A DNA stretch of 64,000 nucleotides from Symbioplanes lichenis (GCF_030709675.1 NZ_JAUZQD010000007.1:372001-436000), one strand, 5' to 3'. Positions 23,354 to 30,995 are shown, counted from the first letter of the stretch. Notes: generated from the sequence alone by a model not told the origin. Made by a program: numbers and translations.

Positions 23354-25885
23354 ATGGCGGGGCAATCGCGTCCGAGACGGGGGTCCTCGCACAATGCGTG
23401 GCTCATCACCAGCCCGCTCGCCATCTTCGCCCTCGTCTGCCTGACGGTCTACTGGGTCCGTGACCCGGGCTGGGTCGAGAAGTCGTGGGTCGGAGGCCTG
23501 ATCCTCCTCGCGGCTTTCGTCGTCGCGCACGTCAGCGTGCTCAACGTCATCGTCCGGCAGCAAAGCTTCGTTCTCGTGCTCAACGAGATCCCCCTGCTGC
23601 TCGGCCTCTATTTCCTGCCCGCGCCGCCGGTCATCCTCGCGCACGCCATCGGCAGCATGTTCTCGCAGCTGCGCACGCGTAACGATCCTGCGAAGCTCGG
23701 CTTCAACGTCGCCAAGTCCGCCGCCGGCACCGCGGCCGCGGCCGTGGTCATGTCGGCCCTGCCCAAGATCACGAACGCGGGCCCGGGCACCTGGGGCATC
23801 CTCACCGCGGCGGTCCTCACGGCCACCGCCGTGAGCTGGGTCGCCTTCGGCGGCGTCATCGCCGTCGTCCAGGACAGGCACGCCGCGCTCGAGGCGCTCA
23901 AGGTCTCCACGCAGGCCTTCGTCACCGCCGGCATCAACATCGGCCTCGGCCTGGTCCTGCTGATCTCGCTCGACGCCACCTGGTGGTCACTGGTGCCGCT
24001 GGGCGCGCTCGGGCTGGCCCTGGGCATCGCGCTCCGGTCGGTCTCCGAGTTCTTCCGCCAGCACCGCACGCTGGCCGAGGTCTCCGAGATCACCCAGGCC
24101 ATCCGGGAGCAGGGCACCCACGGCAGCCTGCCCGACGTCGTTCTGGGCCCGGTGCGCACACTGCTGCGCGCCGAGTTCGCCACGTTGTGGCTGCCCGTGC
24201 AGGGGCGGCATCCCGAGGTGCTGCTGACGGCGCGGGTGGGCGGCAAGGGGCTGCTGGACATCTCGGCCACCCCGGCGCCCGTACGCGACCAGGCAGTCAA
24301 GAACGGACGCACGGTGGCCGTGGGGGCGCGGTTCTCCGACACCACGCACCTCCGGCCCTATCTGCGGGACAGCCGGGTCAAGGACGTCGTCGTGGTGCCC
24401 CTGCGCTCCGGCCAGACCACGATCGGCAGCCTCGAGGTCGTCAACCGGATGAGCGAGCCGCTCACCTTCCGCGACTCCGACGTGCGCGTGCTCGAGACGA
24501 TCGCCGCGCACGTGGCCGTGGCCGTGGAGAATTCGCGTCTCGTCGAGCGGCTGCGGTTCGACGCGTACCACGATCGGCTGACCTCGCTGCCCAACCGTCG
24601 GCGGATCATCGACGCGCTGGCCGAGTCGGTCAAGGTGCGGGCGCCGGGCGAGGTGGTGGCCGTCATGCTCTTCGACGTCGACGGGTTGCGCGACGTCAAC
24701 GAGTCGATGGGTCACGCGGCCGGCGACAAGCTGCTGGCCGAGGTGGCCGAGCGGCTGCGCACGCTCGCGGGGCCGGGTTCGCTGGTCGGGCGGATCGGCA
24801 GCGACGAGTTCGTGGTCACGCTGCGGGCCGAGTCGGCCGACGAGTCCGTACGGCTGGCGACCGACCTGCGCGAGCAGCTGCGCGGCTCGATGGCGGTGGA
24901 GTCGCTCACGCTGGACGTAGACAGTGCGGCCGGCGTGGCCGTGCACCCGGACCACGGCGACGACCCCGAGGCCCTGCTGCGCCGGGCCGAGCTGGCGGCC
25001 AACGCGGCCAAGACGCTCCCGTACGGCGTGCAGCTCTTCCACCCCGCCCTCGAGTCCCGCGCGGTGCGTCGCCTGGGTCTCGCCGCCGACCTGCGGCGGG
25101 CGCTGGACTCGGGCGAGCTGGAGGTCCACTTCCAGCCGAAGGTGTCCATCCAGGACCGGCATCTGATCGGGGTCGAGTGCCTCGCGCGCTGGCAGCATCC
25201 GGCGCACGGCGAGGTGTCGCCCGAGGACTTCGTGGCTGTGGCGGAGCACACGGGACAGCTGCACCGGCTGACCGAGGTCGTGCTCACCGCCGGGCTGCGG
25301 CACTGCCGGGACTGGGCGGAGGCGGGGCGGCCGCTGTCGATAGCGGTCAACCTCTCCGCCCGTACGCTGCTCGATCCGCGCTTCCCCGACCAGGCCCGCC
25401 AGCTGCTCGCCGAGCACGGGGTGCCGCCGGAGCTGGTGACCTTCGAGATCTCGGAGCCGGGCATGCTGGGCGAGATCGAGCGGGCGCTGCCCACGCTCTA
25501 CCGCCTGAAAGACCTGGGGGTACGCCTCTCGGTCGACGATTTCGGCACCGGCGCCTCGTCCCTGTCCTACCTCCGGCAGCTCCCGGTGCACGAGGTGAAG
25601 ATCGACGAGAGCTTCGTCCAGGGAATGGCGACCGACTCGGGCGACCTGGCGATCGTGCGCGCGGTCATCGGACTGTCCCGTGAGTTCGGCCTCACCGTGG
25701 TGGCCGAGGGCGTGGAGAGCGAGCTCACCCTCGACCTGCTCGCCGAGCTCGGCTGCGAGATCGGCCAGGGCTACTTCTTCAGCCGGCCGTTGCCGGTCGA
25801 GCGGCTCAACACGTGGCTCACCGCCCGGACGGAGCTGGAGGAGACGCCCACCGGAGAGGTGCGCCGGCTCCGGGCCGTCGGCTGA
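23354..25885 (+). CDS. Membrane GAF-GGDEF-EAL protein (c-di-GMP turnover)
   Basis: 843 residues. Residues 1-215 hold about seven helices starting AWLITSPLAIFALVCLTVYW. A GAF-like domain follows (about 250-390, VVVVPLRSGQTTIGSLEVV), then GGDEF (about 395-560, LTSLPNRRRIIDAL; signature GSDEF at 482-486) and EAL (about 575-825). The EAL signature is ECL (608-610), but DDFGTG (728-733), KIDESFV and VVAEGVES are present. With the first Gly of GGDEF kept and the second replaced by Ser, cyclase activity is uncertain; the phosphodiesterase core looks nearly complete. GAGGAG precedes ATG 23354. Confidence 0.92.
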   Translation: MAGQSRPRRGSSHNAWLITSPLAIFALVCLTVYWVRDPGWVEKSWVGGLILLAAFVVAHVSVLNVIVRQQSFVLVLNEIPLLLGLYFLPAPPVILAHAIGSMFSQLRTRNDPAKLGFNVAKSAAGTAAAAVVMSALPKITNAGPGTWGILTAAVLTATAVSWVAFGGVIAVVQDRHAALEALKVSTQAFVTAGINIGLGLVLLISLDATWWSLVPLGALGLALGIALRSVSEFFRQHRTLAEVSEITQAIREQGTHGSLPDVVLGPVRTLLRAEFATLWLPVQGRHPEVLLTARVGGKGLLDISATPAPVRDQAVKNGRTVAVGARFSDTTHLRPYLRDSRVKDVVVVPLRSGQTTIGSLEVVNRMSEPLTFRDSDVRVLETIAAHVAVAVENSRLVERLRFDAYHDRLTSLPNRRRIIDALAESVKVRAPGEVVAVMLFDVDGLRDVNESMGHAAGDKLLAEVAERLRTLAGPGSLVGRIGSDEFVVTLRAESADESVRLATDLREQLRGSMAVESLTLDVDSAAGVAVHPDHGDDPEALLRRAELAANAAKTLPYGVQLFHPALESRAVRRLGLAADLRRALDSGELEVHFQPKVSIQDRHLIGVECLARWQHPAHGEVSPEDFVAVAEHTGQLHRLTEVVLTAGLRHCRDWAEAGRPLSIAVNLSARTLLDPRFPDQARQLLAEHGVPPELVTFEISEPGMLGEIERALPTLYRLKDLGVRLSVDDFGTGASSLSYLRQLPVHEVKIDESFVQGMATDSGDLAIVRAVIGLSREFGLTVVAEGVESELTLDLLAELGCEIGQGYFFSRPLPVERLNTWLTARTELEETPTGEVRRLRAVG

Positions 25886-25927
25886 CGCGGCCCGCTGAGC
25901 TGGGACTTCGCGACACGGGGGTACCGA

Positions 25928-25957
25928 TTTCACTCGCGGCGCCGGGCCGTGTAAGCT
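25928..25957 (+). promoter_or_regulatory. Predicted promoter for tRNA-Thr
   Basis: TTTCAC (25928-25933) and TAAGCT (25952-25957) separated by 18 bases, 32 bp upstream of tRNA-Thr. Sigma-70-like by eye. Confidence 0.4.
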
Positions 25958-25989
25958 TTCCCCTGCAGCGAGCGAGAGATCGCGAGCAG

Positions 25990-26062
25990 GCCCCCTTAGC
26001 TCAGTCGGCAGAGCGTCTCCATGGTAAGGAGAAGGTCTACGGTTCGATTCCGTAAGGGGGCT
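25990..26062 (+). tRNA. tRNA-Thr (GGT)
   Basis: Acceptor GCCCCCT/AGGGGGC, D arm GCTC/GAGC, anticodon stem TCTCC/GGAGA with loop ATGGTAA (anticodon GGT), T arm TACGG-TTCGATT-CCGTA. 73 nt with CCA encoded at 26063-26065. Confidence 0.96.
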
Positions 26063-26111
26063 CCACCCGGGTTTGTGATCCGCCTTCAGGCGCGGAATTT
26101 CAGCCTGGCGC

Positions 26112-26184
26112 GGCGGTGTAGCTCAGATGGCAGAGCAAGCGGCTCATAATCGCTGTGTCGCCGGTTCAAGTCCGGCCACCGCTA
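26112..26184 (+). tRNA. tRNA-Met (CAT), elongator type
   Basis: Acceptor GGCGGTG/CACCGCT (first pair G-T), anticodon loop CTCATAA (CAT), T arm GCCGG-TTCAAGT-CCGGC; 73 nt. It pairs with tRNA-Thr just before rpmG, the usual actinobacterial order. The anticodon stem lacks the three G-C pairs expected for an initiator, so elongator is preferred. Confidence 0.9.
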
Positions 26185-26186
26185 CT

Positions 26187-26237
26187 GAGGATCTCCCGCT
26201 GGAAGATCCTCTTCGATCCGGGAGCAGTCCCGGATCG
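26187..26237 (+). terminator. Tandem hairpins after tRNA-Met
   Basis: GAGGATCT/AGATCCTC (26187-26194 with 26204-26211), then CGATCCGGGA/TCCCGGATCG (26214-26223 with 26228-26237, loop GCAG). Both stems are perfect. They probably end the tRNA transcript before the rpmG promoter. Confidence 0.65.
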
Positions 26238-26267
26238 GCATGCGAACCCGGACAAATGTCCGGCGTT

Positions 26268-26297
26268 TTGCATGTCCGCACCTCAAGCGTCTACTCT
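26268..26297 (+). promoter_or_regulatory. Predicted rpmG promoter
   Basis: TTGCAT (26268-26273), 18-base spacer, TACTCT (26292-26297), about 60 bp before the rpmG GTG. Confidence 0.45.
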
Positions 26298-26359
26298 GGT
26301 ACGCCGTAGTGGCTGCCAATCAGTAGCCAGAAGCATCGTGAGCAGGAAGGCATTCCGCC

Positions 26360-26527
26360 GTGGCCAAGGCGACCGACGTCCGTCCCAAGATCACCTTGGC
26401 GTGTACGGAGTGCAAGGAGCGCAACTACATCACGCGCAAGAACCGCCGTAACGACCCCGACCGCATCGAGCTGAAGAAGTTCTGCCCCCGGGACGGCAAG
26501 CACACCCTGCACCGCGAGACGCGCTGA
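26360..26527 (+). CDS. rpmG: 50S ribosomal protein L33
   Basis: 55-residue L33: start ATDVRPKITLACTECKERNY, end KFCPRDGKHTLHRETR, GTG start at 26360. L33 is a small 50S protein near the E site. The first zinc pair (Cys15, Cys18) is present, but the second CxxC reads CPRD, so only three ligand cysteines remain and zinc binding is doubtful. It lies between tRNA-Met and hadAB as in other actinobacteria, with a strong hairpin after the stop. Confidence 0.95.
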   Translation: MAKATDVRPKITLACTECKERNYITRKNRRNDPDRIELKKFCPRDGKHTLHRETR

Positions 26528-26539
26528 TCCGATCTCTTC

Positions 26540-26582
26540 CCGACATGGCGGTTCCCCGATTCCGGGGGAGCCGCCATGTCGG
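26540..26582 (+). terminator. Hairpin after rpmG
   Basis: CCGACATGGCGG and CCGCCATGTCGG form a 12-bp outer stem around an inner TCCCC/GGGGGA stem. It starts 13 bp after the rpmG stop; no T tract. Confidence 0.65.
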
Positions 26583-26859
26583 CGTTCGGGGCCCCTTCCC
26601 GGCGGTTACCACCGCTCACCGCGCCCCTGCTCCCTCGGCGCCCGTCCACCCGCCGCGCTCTTCACCCTCGGCGTCCTCCTTCCGCCGCCCGCCGCCGCGC
26701 TTGCTGCCCGTCGCCGCTCGCCGCCCGCCGCCGCCCGCCGCCGCTCGCCGCCCGCCGCCGCTCGCCGCCCGTCGCCGCTGCGCCGCCGCCCGCCGCTCGC
26801 CGGCTCGGCCGGGGCGCCCGTCCTCCCCTGCACGGCCGGTGCAGAGTAGTTTCAGCGGC
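26583..26859. repeat. GCC-rich low-complexity spacer with short tandem repeats
   Basis: The stretch 26676-26805 is built from overlapping CCGCTCGCCGCCCGCCG-like units. Open frames across it on both strands are a by-product of this composition and give Arg/Pro/Ala-only products. No gene is supported between rpmG and hadA. Confidence 0.6.
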
Positions 26860-27306
26860 ATGCCTCTCGACCCGTCCTTCGTCGGCCGCAGCTGGCCGGC
26901 GACCCCGCCCTACCAGGTGGGCCGCGAGAAGATCCGCGAGTTCGCCACCGCCGTCGGCGCCACCGCCGCCGAGCACCACGACCCCGAGGCGGCCCGCGCG
27001 GCCGGCTACCCGGATGTCGTGGCGCCGCCCACCTTCCCCGTCGTGATCACGATGGCCGCCAGCCGGCAGATCATCGCCGACCCTGCCCTCGGCCTGGACT
27101 ACAGCCGGGTGGTGCACGGCGACCAGCGGTTCGCCTACGCCCGGCCGGTCGTCGCCGGCGACTCGCTGGTGTGCGTCAACACGGTCGACGAGATCACGTC
27201 CCGCGGCGGGCACGACTTCATCACGACCCGCACCGAGGTCAGCACCGAGGCCGGCGAGCCGGTTGTCACCGTCTGGTCCAAGCTCGTCCAGCGTGGGGAG
27301 GGATGA
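26860..27306 (+). CDS. hadA: MaoC-like dehydratase subunit HadA-type (UPF0336)
   Basis: Hot-dog fold protein of 148 residues: MPLDPSFVGRSWPATPPYQV, EKIREFATAVGATAAEHHD, VVAPPTFPVVITM and VVHGDQRFAYARPVVAGDSL. In mycobacteria HadA is the substrate-binding partner of HadB in the (3R)-hydroxyacyl-ACP dehydratase of the long-chain FAS-II system. In non-mycolate actinobacteria the pair has the same location beside rpmG and secE, and its exact substrate is unclear. ATG 26860 was chosen from the conserved N-terminus. Stop overlaps hadB start (ATGA). Confidence 0.88.
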   Translation: MPLDPSFVGRSWPATPPYQVGREKIREFATAVGATAAEHHDPEAARAAGYPDVVAPPTFPVVITMAASRQIIADPALGLDYSRVVHGDQRFAYARPVVAGDSLVCVNTVDEITSRGGHDFITTRTEVSTEAGEPVVTVWSKLVQRGEG

Positions 27307-27704
27307 CGATGAGCGAGCAGCTGCCGCCGCAGACGTTCCGGGTGACCCGGGCCGATCTGATCCGCTACGCGGGCGCGTCGGGTGACTTCAACACGATCCA
27401 CTGGAGCGACCGGATCGCCACCAGCGTGGGCCTGCCCGGCGTGATCGCCCACGGCATGTTCACGATGGCCCTGGGGGGACGGGCGCTCGCCGAGTGGGCC
27501 GGCGCCCCCGACGCCGTCGTCGAGTACGGCGTCCGGTTCAGCCGTCCCGTGCCGGTCCCGGACACCGACGAGGGCACCGAAGTCGTGGTCACCGGCGTGG
27601 TCAAGGAGGTCACGGACGACGGGCTGACCCGCATCGACCTGACCGCGACCTGCAACGGCGAGAAGGTTCTGTCGCTCGGCAAGGCGCTGATCCGCAAGCG
27701 CTGA
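27303..27704 (+). CDS. hadB: MaoC-like dehydratase HadB-type
   Basis: Hot-dog dehydratase of 133 residues. The hydratase 2 motif is complete in YAGASGDFNTIHWSDRIA, with the catalytic Asp and His, followed by GLPGVIAHGMFTMALGGRAL. It is the catalytic partner of the preceding HadA-like protein and is coupled to it by ATGA (27303). An ATG two codons later (27309) is an alternative start. Expected to dehydrate 3-hydroxyacyl thioesters; physiological substrate not shown. Confidence 0.9.
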   Translation: MTMSEQLPPQTFRVTRADLIRYAGASGDFNTIHWSDRIATSVGLPGVIAHGMFTMALGGRALAEWAGAPDAVVEYGVRFSRPVPVPDTDEGTEVVVTGVVKEVTDDGLTRIDLTATCNGEKVLSLGKALIRKR

Positions 27705-27735
27705 GGGGGCCACGGCGGGTTGTGGGTGGGGCGGG

Positions 27736-27765
27736 TTGGTCGGTCCGCCTCCCTACCCGTACACT
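27736..27765 (+). promoter_or_regulatory. Predicted promoter for tRNA-Trp / secE
   Basis: TTGGTC (27736-27741), 18-base spacer, TACACT (27760-27765), 54 bp before tRNA-Trp. Confidence 0.5.
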
Positions 27766-27819
27766 GGTCCGCCGTAGGGCAATAACTCCTGTCTGTAGGC
27801 AGGGGTGGGCGCCTTACGT

Positions 27820-27892
<73 letters not shown>

Positions 27893-28007
27893 CGCACCGA
27901 CCCGTATCGGCCCGGCGGACCGCCCGGCGCGGGCCGCCGGTACGACCGAGCGCCGCGTAAGGGCGCAGTGCGACATCCACCGACCGACGTTACGGAAGAG
28001 GGGCGAA

Positions 28008-28379
28008 GTGGCCGAGAGGAACCGACCCGGTGACGACGCTGCAGGCGAGCGCCCCGAGGACGAGTCGATCGACGATGTCACGGCCGACGACGCCCGGGCC
28101 GACGACGGCGACGAGGAGCTGACCCGCGGGGGCGGCACCGCCGTCCGGGAGCGCACCGACTCCGGCAAGGGCAAGGCCACGAAGGAGCGCCGGCGCGGCC
28201 GCATCGGCGGTTTCTTCCGCGAGGTCGTCGGCGAGCTGCGTAAGGTCATCTGGCCGACCCGCCGCGAGCTTCTGACCTACACCGCTGTCGTGATCGTCTT
28301 CGTGGCCGTGATGACGACCATCGTGGCCCTGCTGGACTACGGGTTCGGCAAGGCCATCCTGACGACGTTCGGCAACTGA
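28008..28379 (+). CDS. secE: Preprotein translocase subunit SecE
   Basis: 123-residue SecE. A long acidic N-terminal extension (about 60 residues, typical of actinobacteria) is followed by RRGRIGGFFREVVGELRKVI, the WPTRRELLTYT amphipathic hinge and a single transmembrane helix, VVIVFVAVMTTIVALLDYGF. SecE holds SecY in the Sec channel. GTG 28008 is preceded by GGAAGAGGGG. Stop is 27 bp before nusG, so they share a transcript. Confidence 0.96.
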   Translation: MAERNRPGDDAAGERPEDESIDDVTADDARADDGDEELTRGGGTAVRERTDSGKGKATKERRRGRIGGFFREVVGELRKVIWPTRRELLTYTAVVIVFVAVMTTIVALLDYGFGKAILTTFGN

Positions 28380-28406
28380 AGCCGAGAGTTACGGAAGTGA
28401 GCAAGC

Positions 28407-29162
28407 GTGCCTGAGTACGACGACGAGAACGCCCTCTCCGCCGACGAGCAGTCGTCGGTGGCCACGGCGGGCGATGCCGAGTCGGTCGAGGCCGCCGCCC
28501 AGACCGCCCCGGACGAGGCTGAGCCGGCCGACGCCGAGGCCGAGGCCGCCGCTCCCGACGTGGACGACAACTACGACCCGGTGGCCGAGCTGCGGCAGAA
28601 GCTGCGCTACGCCCCCGGCGACTGGTACGTCGTGCACTCCTACGCCGGCTACGAGAACAAGGTCAAGACCAACCTCGAGACCCGCATCACGAGCCTCGAC
28701 ATGGAGGACTTCATCTTCCAGGTCGAGGTGCCGACCCGCGAAGAGGTCGAGGTCAAGAACGGCAAGCGCAACCAGGTGCAGGCCAAGGTCTTCCCGGGTT
28801 ACATCCTCGTCCGGATGGACCTCACCCCGGAGTCCTACTCCTGCGTGCGCAACACGCCCGGCGTGACCGGCTTCGTGGGCGCGACCGACCGCGTCGACCG
28901 CCCGGCCCCGCTCTCGCTCGACGAGGTGCTGAAGTGGCTGGCGCCGGCCGTCGAGCAGGAGGAGAAGAAGGCCAAGCCCGAGGTCAAGGTGCTCGACTTC
29001 GAGGTCGGCGACTCCGTCACGGTCACCGACGGCGCCTTCGCGTCGCTGCCGGCGTCGATCTCCGAGATCAACGCCGACCAGCAGAAGCTCAAGGTGCTGG
29101 TTTCCATCTTCGGCCGGGAGACGCCGGTCGAGCTCAACTTCAACCAGGTCGCCAAGATCTGA
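28407..29162 (+). CDS. nusG: Transcription antitermination factor NusG
   Basis: 251-residue NusG that binds RNA polymerase and links it to ribosomes or Rho. The acidic N-terminal extension (about 65 residues, actinobacterial type) is followed by the NGN domain from GDWYVVHSYAGYENKVKTNL to VRNTPGVTGFVG. The KOW domain starts FEVGDSVTVTDGAFASLPAS and ends VELNFNQVAKI. The gene is complete. rplK normally follows it, but here the next gene, 76 bp on, is rplA. Confidence 0.97.
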   Translation: MPEYDDENALSADEQSSVATAGDAESVEAAAQTAPDEAEPADAEAEAAAPDVDDNYDPVAELRQKLRYAPGDWYVVHSYAGYENKVKTNLETRITSLDMEDFIFQVEVPTREEVEVKNGKRNQVQAKVFPGYILVRMDLTPESYSCVRNTPGVTGFVGATDRVDRPAPLSLDEVLKWLAPAVEQEEKKAKPEVKVLDFEVGDSVTVTDGAFASLPASISEINADQQKLKVLVSIFGRETPVELNFNQVAKI

Positions 29163-29188
29163 GTTGCCGCACCCCGCACGTCGTGGGA

Positions 29189-29212
29189 GGGGCGCGCGAT
29201 TCGTCGCGCCCC
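29189..29212 (+). promoter_or_regulatory. Hairpin in the nusG-rplA spacer
   Basis: GGGGCGCG / CGCGCCCC, perfect 8-bp stem with an eight-base loop. It occupies the only space left where rplK would be. It may be an L1 autoregulatory site, an attenuator or a deletion scar; there is no clear L1 consensus. Confidence 0.4.
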
Positions 29213-29238
29213 GCGATCTACCACAGGAGTAAAGAGAA

Positions 29239-29952
29239 ATGGCACAGCGCAGCAAGGCGTACCGCAAGGCTGTCGAGCAGATCGACGCCGCCAAGCTCTA
29301 CGAGCCCACCGAGGCCGTGAAGCTGGCCAAGGACACCGCCTCCACCAAGTTCGACGCCACGGTCGAGGTCGCCATGCGGCTCGGCGTGGACCCGCGCAAG
29401 GCGGACCAGATGGTGCGCGGCACGGTCAACCTGCCCCACGGCACCGGTAAGACCGCTCGCGTCATCGTCTTCGCCCAGGGCGCGAAGGCGGAGGAGGCCG
29501 TCGCGGCCGGCGCCGACGAGGTCGGCACGGACGAGCTCGTCGCCCGGATCCAGGGTGGCTGGCTGGACTTCGACGCCGCGATCGCGACGCCGGACCAGAT
29601 GGCCAAGATCGGCCGCATCGCCCGCATCCTCGGCCCCCGTGGCCTCATGCCCAACCCGAAGACGGGCACGGTCACCGTCGACGTGACCAAGGCCGTCTCC
29701 GACATCAAGGGCGGCAAGATCACGTTCCGGGTGGACCGCCACTCGAACCTGCACCTGATCATCGGCAAGGCGTCCTTCTCGGAGCAGCAGCTCGTCGAGA
29801 ACTACGGCGCCGTGCTCGACGAGGTCCTGCGGGCCAAGCCGTCCGCGGCCAAGGGCAGCTACCTCAAGAAGATCGCCGTCAGCACCACCATGGGCCCCGG
29901 CATCCTGATCGACCCCAAGGTCGTCAAGGGCTTCCAGGTCGCCCAGGACTGA
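29239..29952 (+). CDS. rplA: 50S ribosomal protein L1
   Basis: 237-residue L1, the protein of the mobile L1 stalk and often a translational repressor of its own operon. KFDATVEVAMRLGVDPRKAD, NLPHGTGKTARVIVFAQG, GRIARILGPRGLMPNPKTGT and LKKIAVSTTMGPGILID are all canonical. ATG 29239 is preceded by ACAGGAG. Full length and unbroken. It directly follows nusG without rplK. A strong terminator-like hairpin follows. Confidence 0.97.
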   Translation: MAQRSKAYRKAVEQIDAAKLYEPTEAVKLAKDTASTKFDATVEVAMRLGVDPRKADQMVRGTVNLPHGTGKTARVIVFAQGAKAEEAVAAGADEVGTDELVARIQGGWLDFDAAIATPDQMAKIGRIARILGPRGLMPNPKTGTVTVDVTKAVSDIKGGKITFRVDRHSNLHLIIGKASFSEQQLVENYGAVLDEVLRAKPSAAKGSYLKKIAVSTTMGPGILIDPKVVKGFQVAQD

Positions 29953-29967
29953 CGCACCCCGCTTCAC

Positions 29968-29999
29968 CGAAAGCCCCCGGCTCACTCCGGGGGCTTTCG
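29968..29999 (+). terminator. Terminator after rplA
   Basis: CGAAAGCCCCCGG (29968-29980), loop CTCACT, CCGGGGGCTTTCG (29987-29999): perfect 13-bp stem, 16 bp after the stop. It separates secE-nusG-rplA from rplJL. Confidence 0.8.
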
Positions 30000-30064
30000 C
30001 ATGCCCGGAGCGGCAGCCGGCCGCGATGTGCGAGCTCCGGTTTCGGCACGGTGGCACGCTCCCG

Positions 30065-30132
30065 CACAGCGCCGGTCGAGGCACTGTGCGCGCTCCGGCA
30101 CAGCGCAGGCCTCGGCAATGTGCGCGATTTGG
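30065..30132 (+). repeat. Imperfect 34-bp tandem repeat in the rplJ promoter region
   Basis: Two units (30065-30098 and 30099-30132), each starting CACAGCGC and containing GGCA-TGTGCGCG. A partial third unit, CAATGTGC, overlaps the promoter -35 region. It may bind a regulator or be a slippage product. Confidence 0.6.
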
Positions 30133-30157
30133 CAATGTGCAGCGGAGCGGGTACTGT
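30129..30157 (+). promoter_or_regulatory. Predicted rplJ promoter
   Basis: TTGGCA (30129-30134), 17-base spacer, TACTGT (30152-30157): good sigma-70/HrdB-like match. It would give a leader of about 230 nt with a CGCCCCG/CGGGGCG hairpin (30308-30334) followed by TTTCTCG. That is consistent with L10-type leader control. Confidence 0.6.
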
Positions 30158-30394
30158 TCCTTCTCGAAGTTCCACCCACAGACCGCTGGTTGCCGCAGTC
30201 GCCGTTGTTTCTGACGGAGGCCGTGGCCGAAGGTCCCGCAACAGGCGGGCGGCCCGCGCAGGGGAGAACGGTTCGCGATCATGTCGACGCTTCCGAGCGT
30301 CCATGCCCGCCCCGTGCGCCCTGCGCCCGGGGCGTTTCTCGTTGTCGGGGCCGGACAGATGCCGGCGGCTCATGAGCAACGAGAGAGGAGGGAC

Positions 30395-30940
30395 ATGGCG
30401 GACAAGCCGGTCCGGGCCGACAAGGCCACTGCGGTCGCCGAGCTCACGGAGCAGTTCCGTAACTCGTCGGCCACCGTGCTCACCGAGTACCGCGGCCTCA
30501 CGGTCAAGGAAATCAGTGAGCTTCGCCGTTCGCTCGGCAACGAGACCAAGTACTCCGTGTCGAAGAACACGCTCGCGAAGCGGGCTGCGGCCGACGCGGG
30601 GATCGAGGGGCTCGACGCGCTCTTCGCCGGTCCTACCGCGCTCGCGTTCGTCGGCGGTGACGTGGTCGAGGCGGCCAAGGGCCTTCGTGCCTTCGCCCGC
30701 GCCAACCCCACCCTGGTGATCAAGGGCGGCGTCTTCGAGGGCAAGGCCATCTCGGCCGACGAGGTCACCAAGCTCGCCGACCTCGAGTCCCGTGAGGTGC
30801 TGCTGGCCAAGCTGGCCGGCGCCATGAAGGGCAACCTGACCAAGGCCGCGGGCACCTTCCAGGCCCCGCTCGCCCAGGTCGCACGTCTGGCAGCTGCTCT
30901 GCAGGACAAGCGCGCGCAGGACGGTTCCGCCGAGGCCTGA
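30395..30940 (+). CDS. rplJ: 50S ribosomal protein L10
   Basis: 181-residue L10, the stalk base that carries L7/L12 dimers. Start MADKPVRADKATAVAELTEQ, core SATVLTEYRGLTVKEISELR and YSVSKNTLAKRAA, C-terminal helix for L12 binding ending LAAALQDKRAQDGSAEA. ATG 30395 follows GAGAGGAGGGA. In bacteria L10 with L12 represses its own mRNA leader; the long leader here fits. rplL follows 55 bp later. Confidence 0.96.
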   Translation: MADKPVRADKATAVAELTEQFRNSSATVLTEYRGLTVKEISELRRSLGNETKYSVSKNTLAKRAAADAGIEGLDALFAGPTALAFVGGDVVEAAKGLRAFARANPTLVIKGGVFEGKAISADEVTKLADLESREVLLAKLAGAMKGNLTKAAGTFQAPLAQVARLAAALQDKRAQDGSAEA

Positions 30941-30995
30941 CGGTCTCGCGCGGCGTACGACTTAAATTCTCAGTACTGACGAAAGGTTGCCAGAC

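Noticed and set aside
26676..26805. CRISPR-like array
   Set aside because: Units are short, contiguous and GC-simple without unique spacers; no cas genes are in the window.
30065..30140. CRISPR-like array upstream of rplJ
   Set aside because: Only two and a bit adjacent imperfect copies without spacers.
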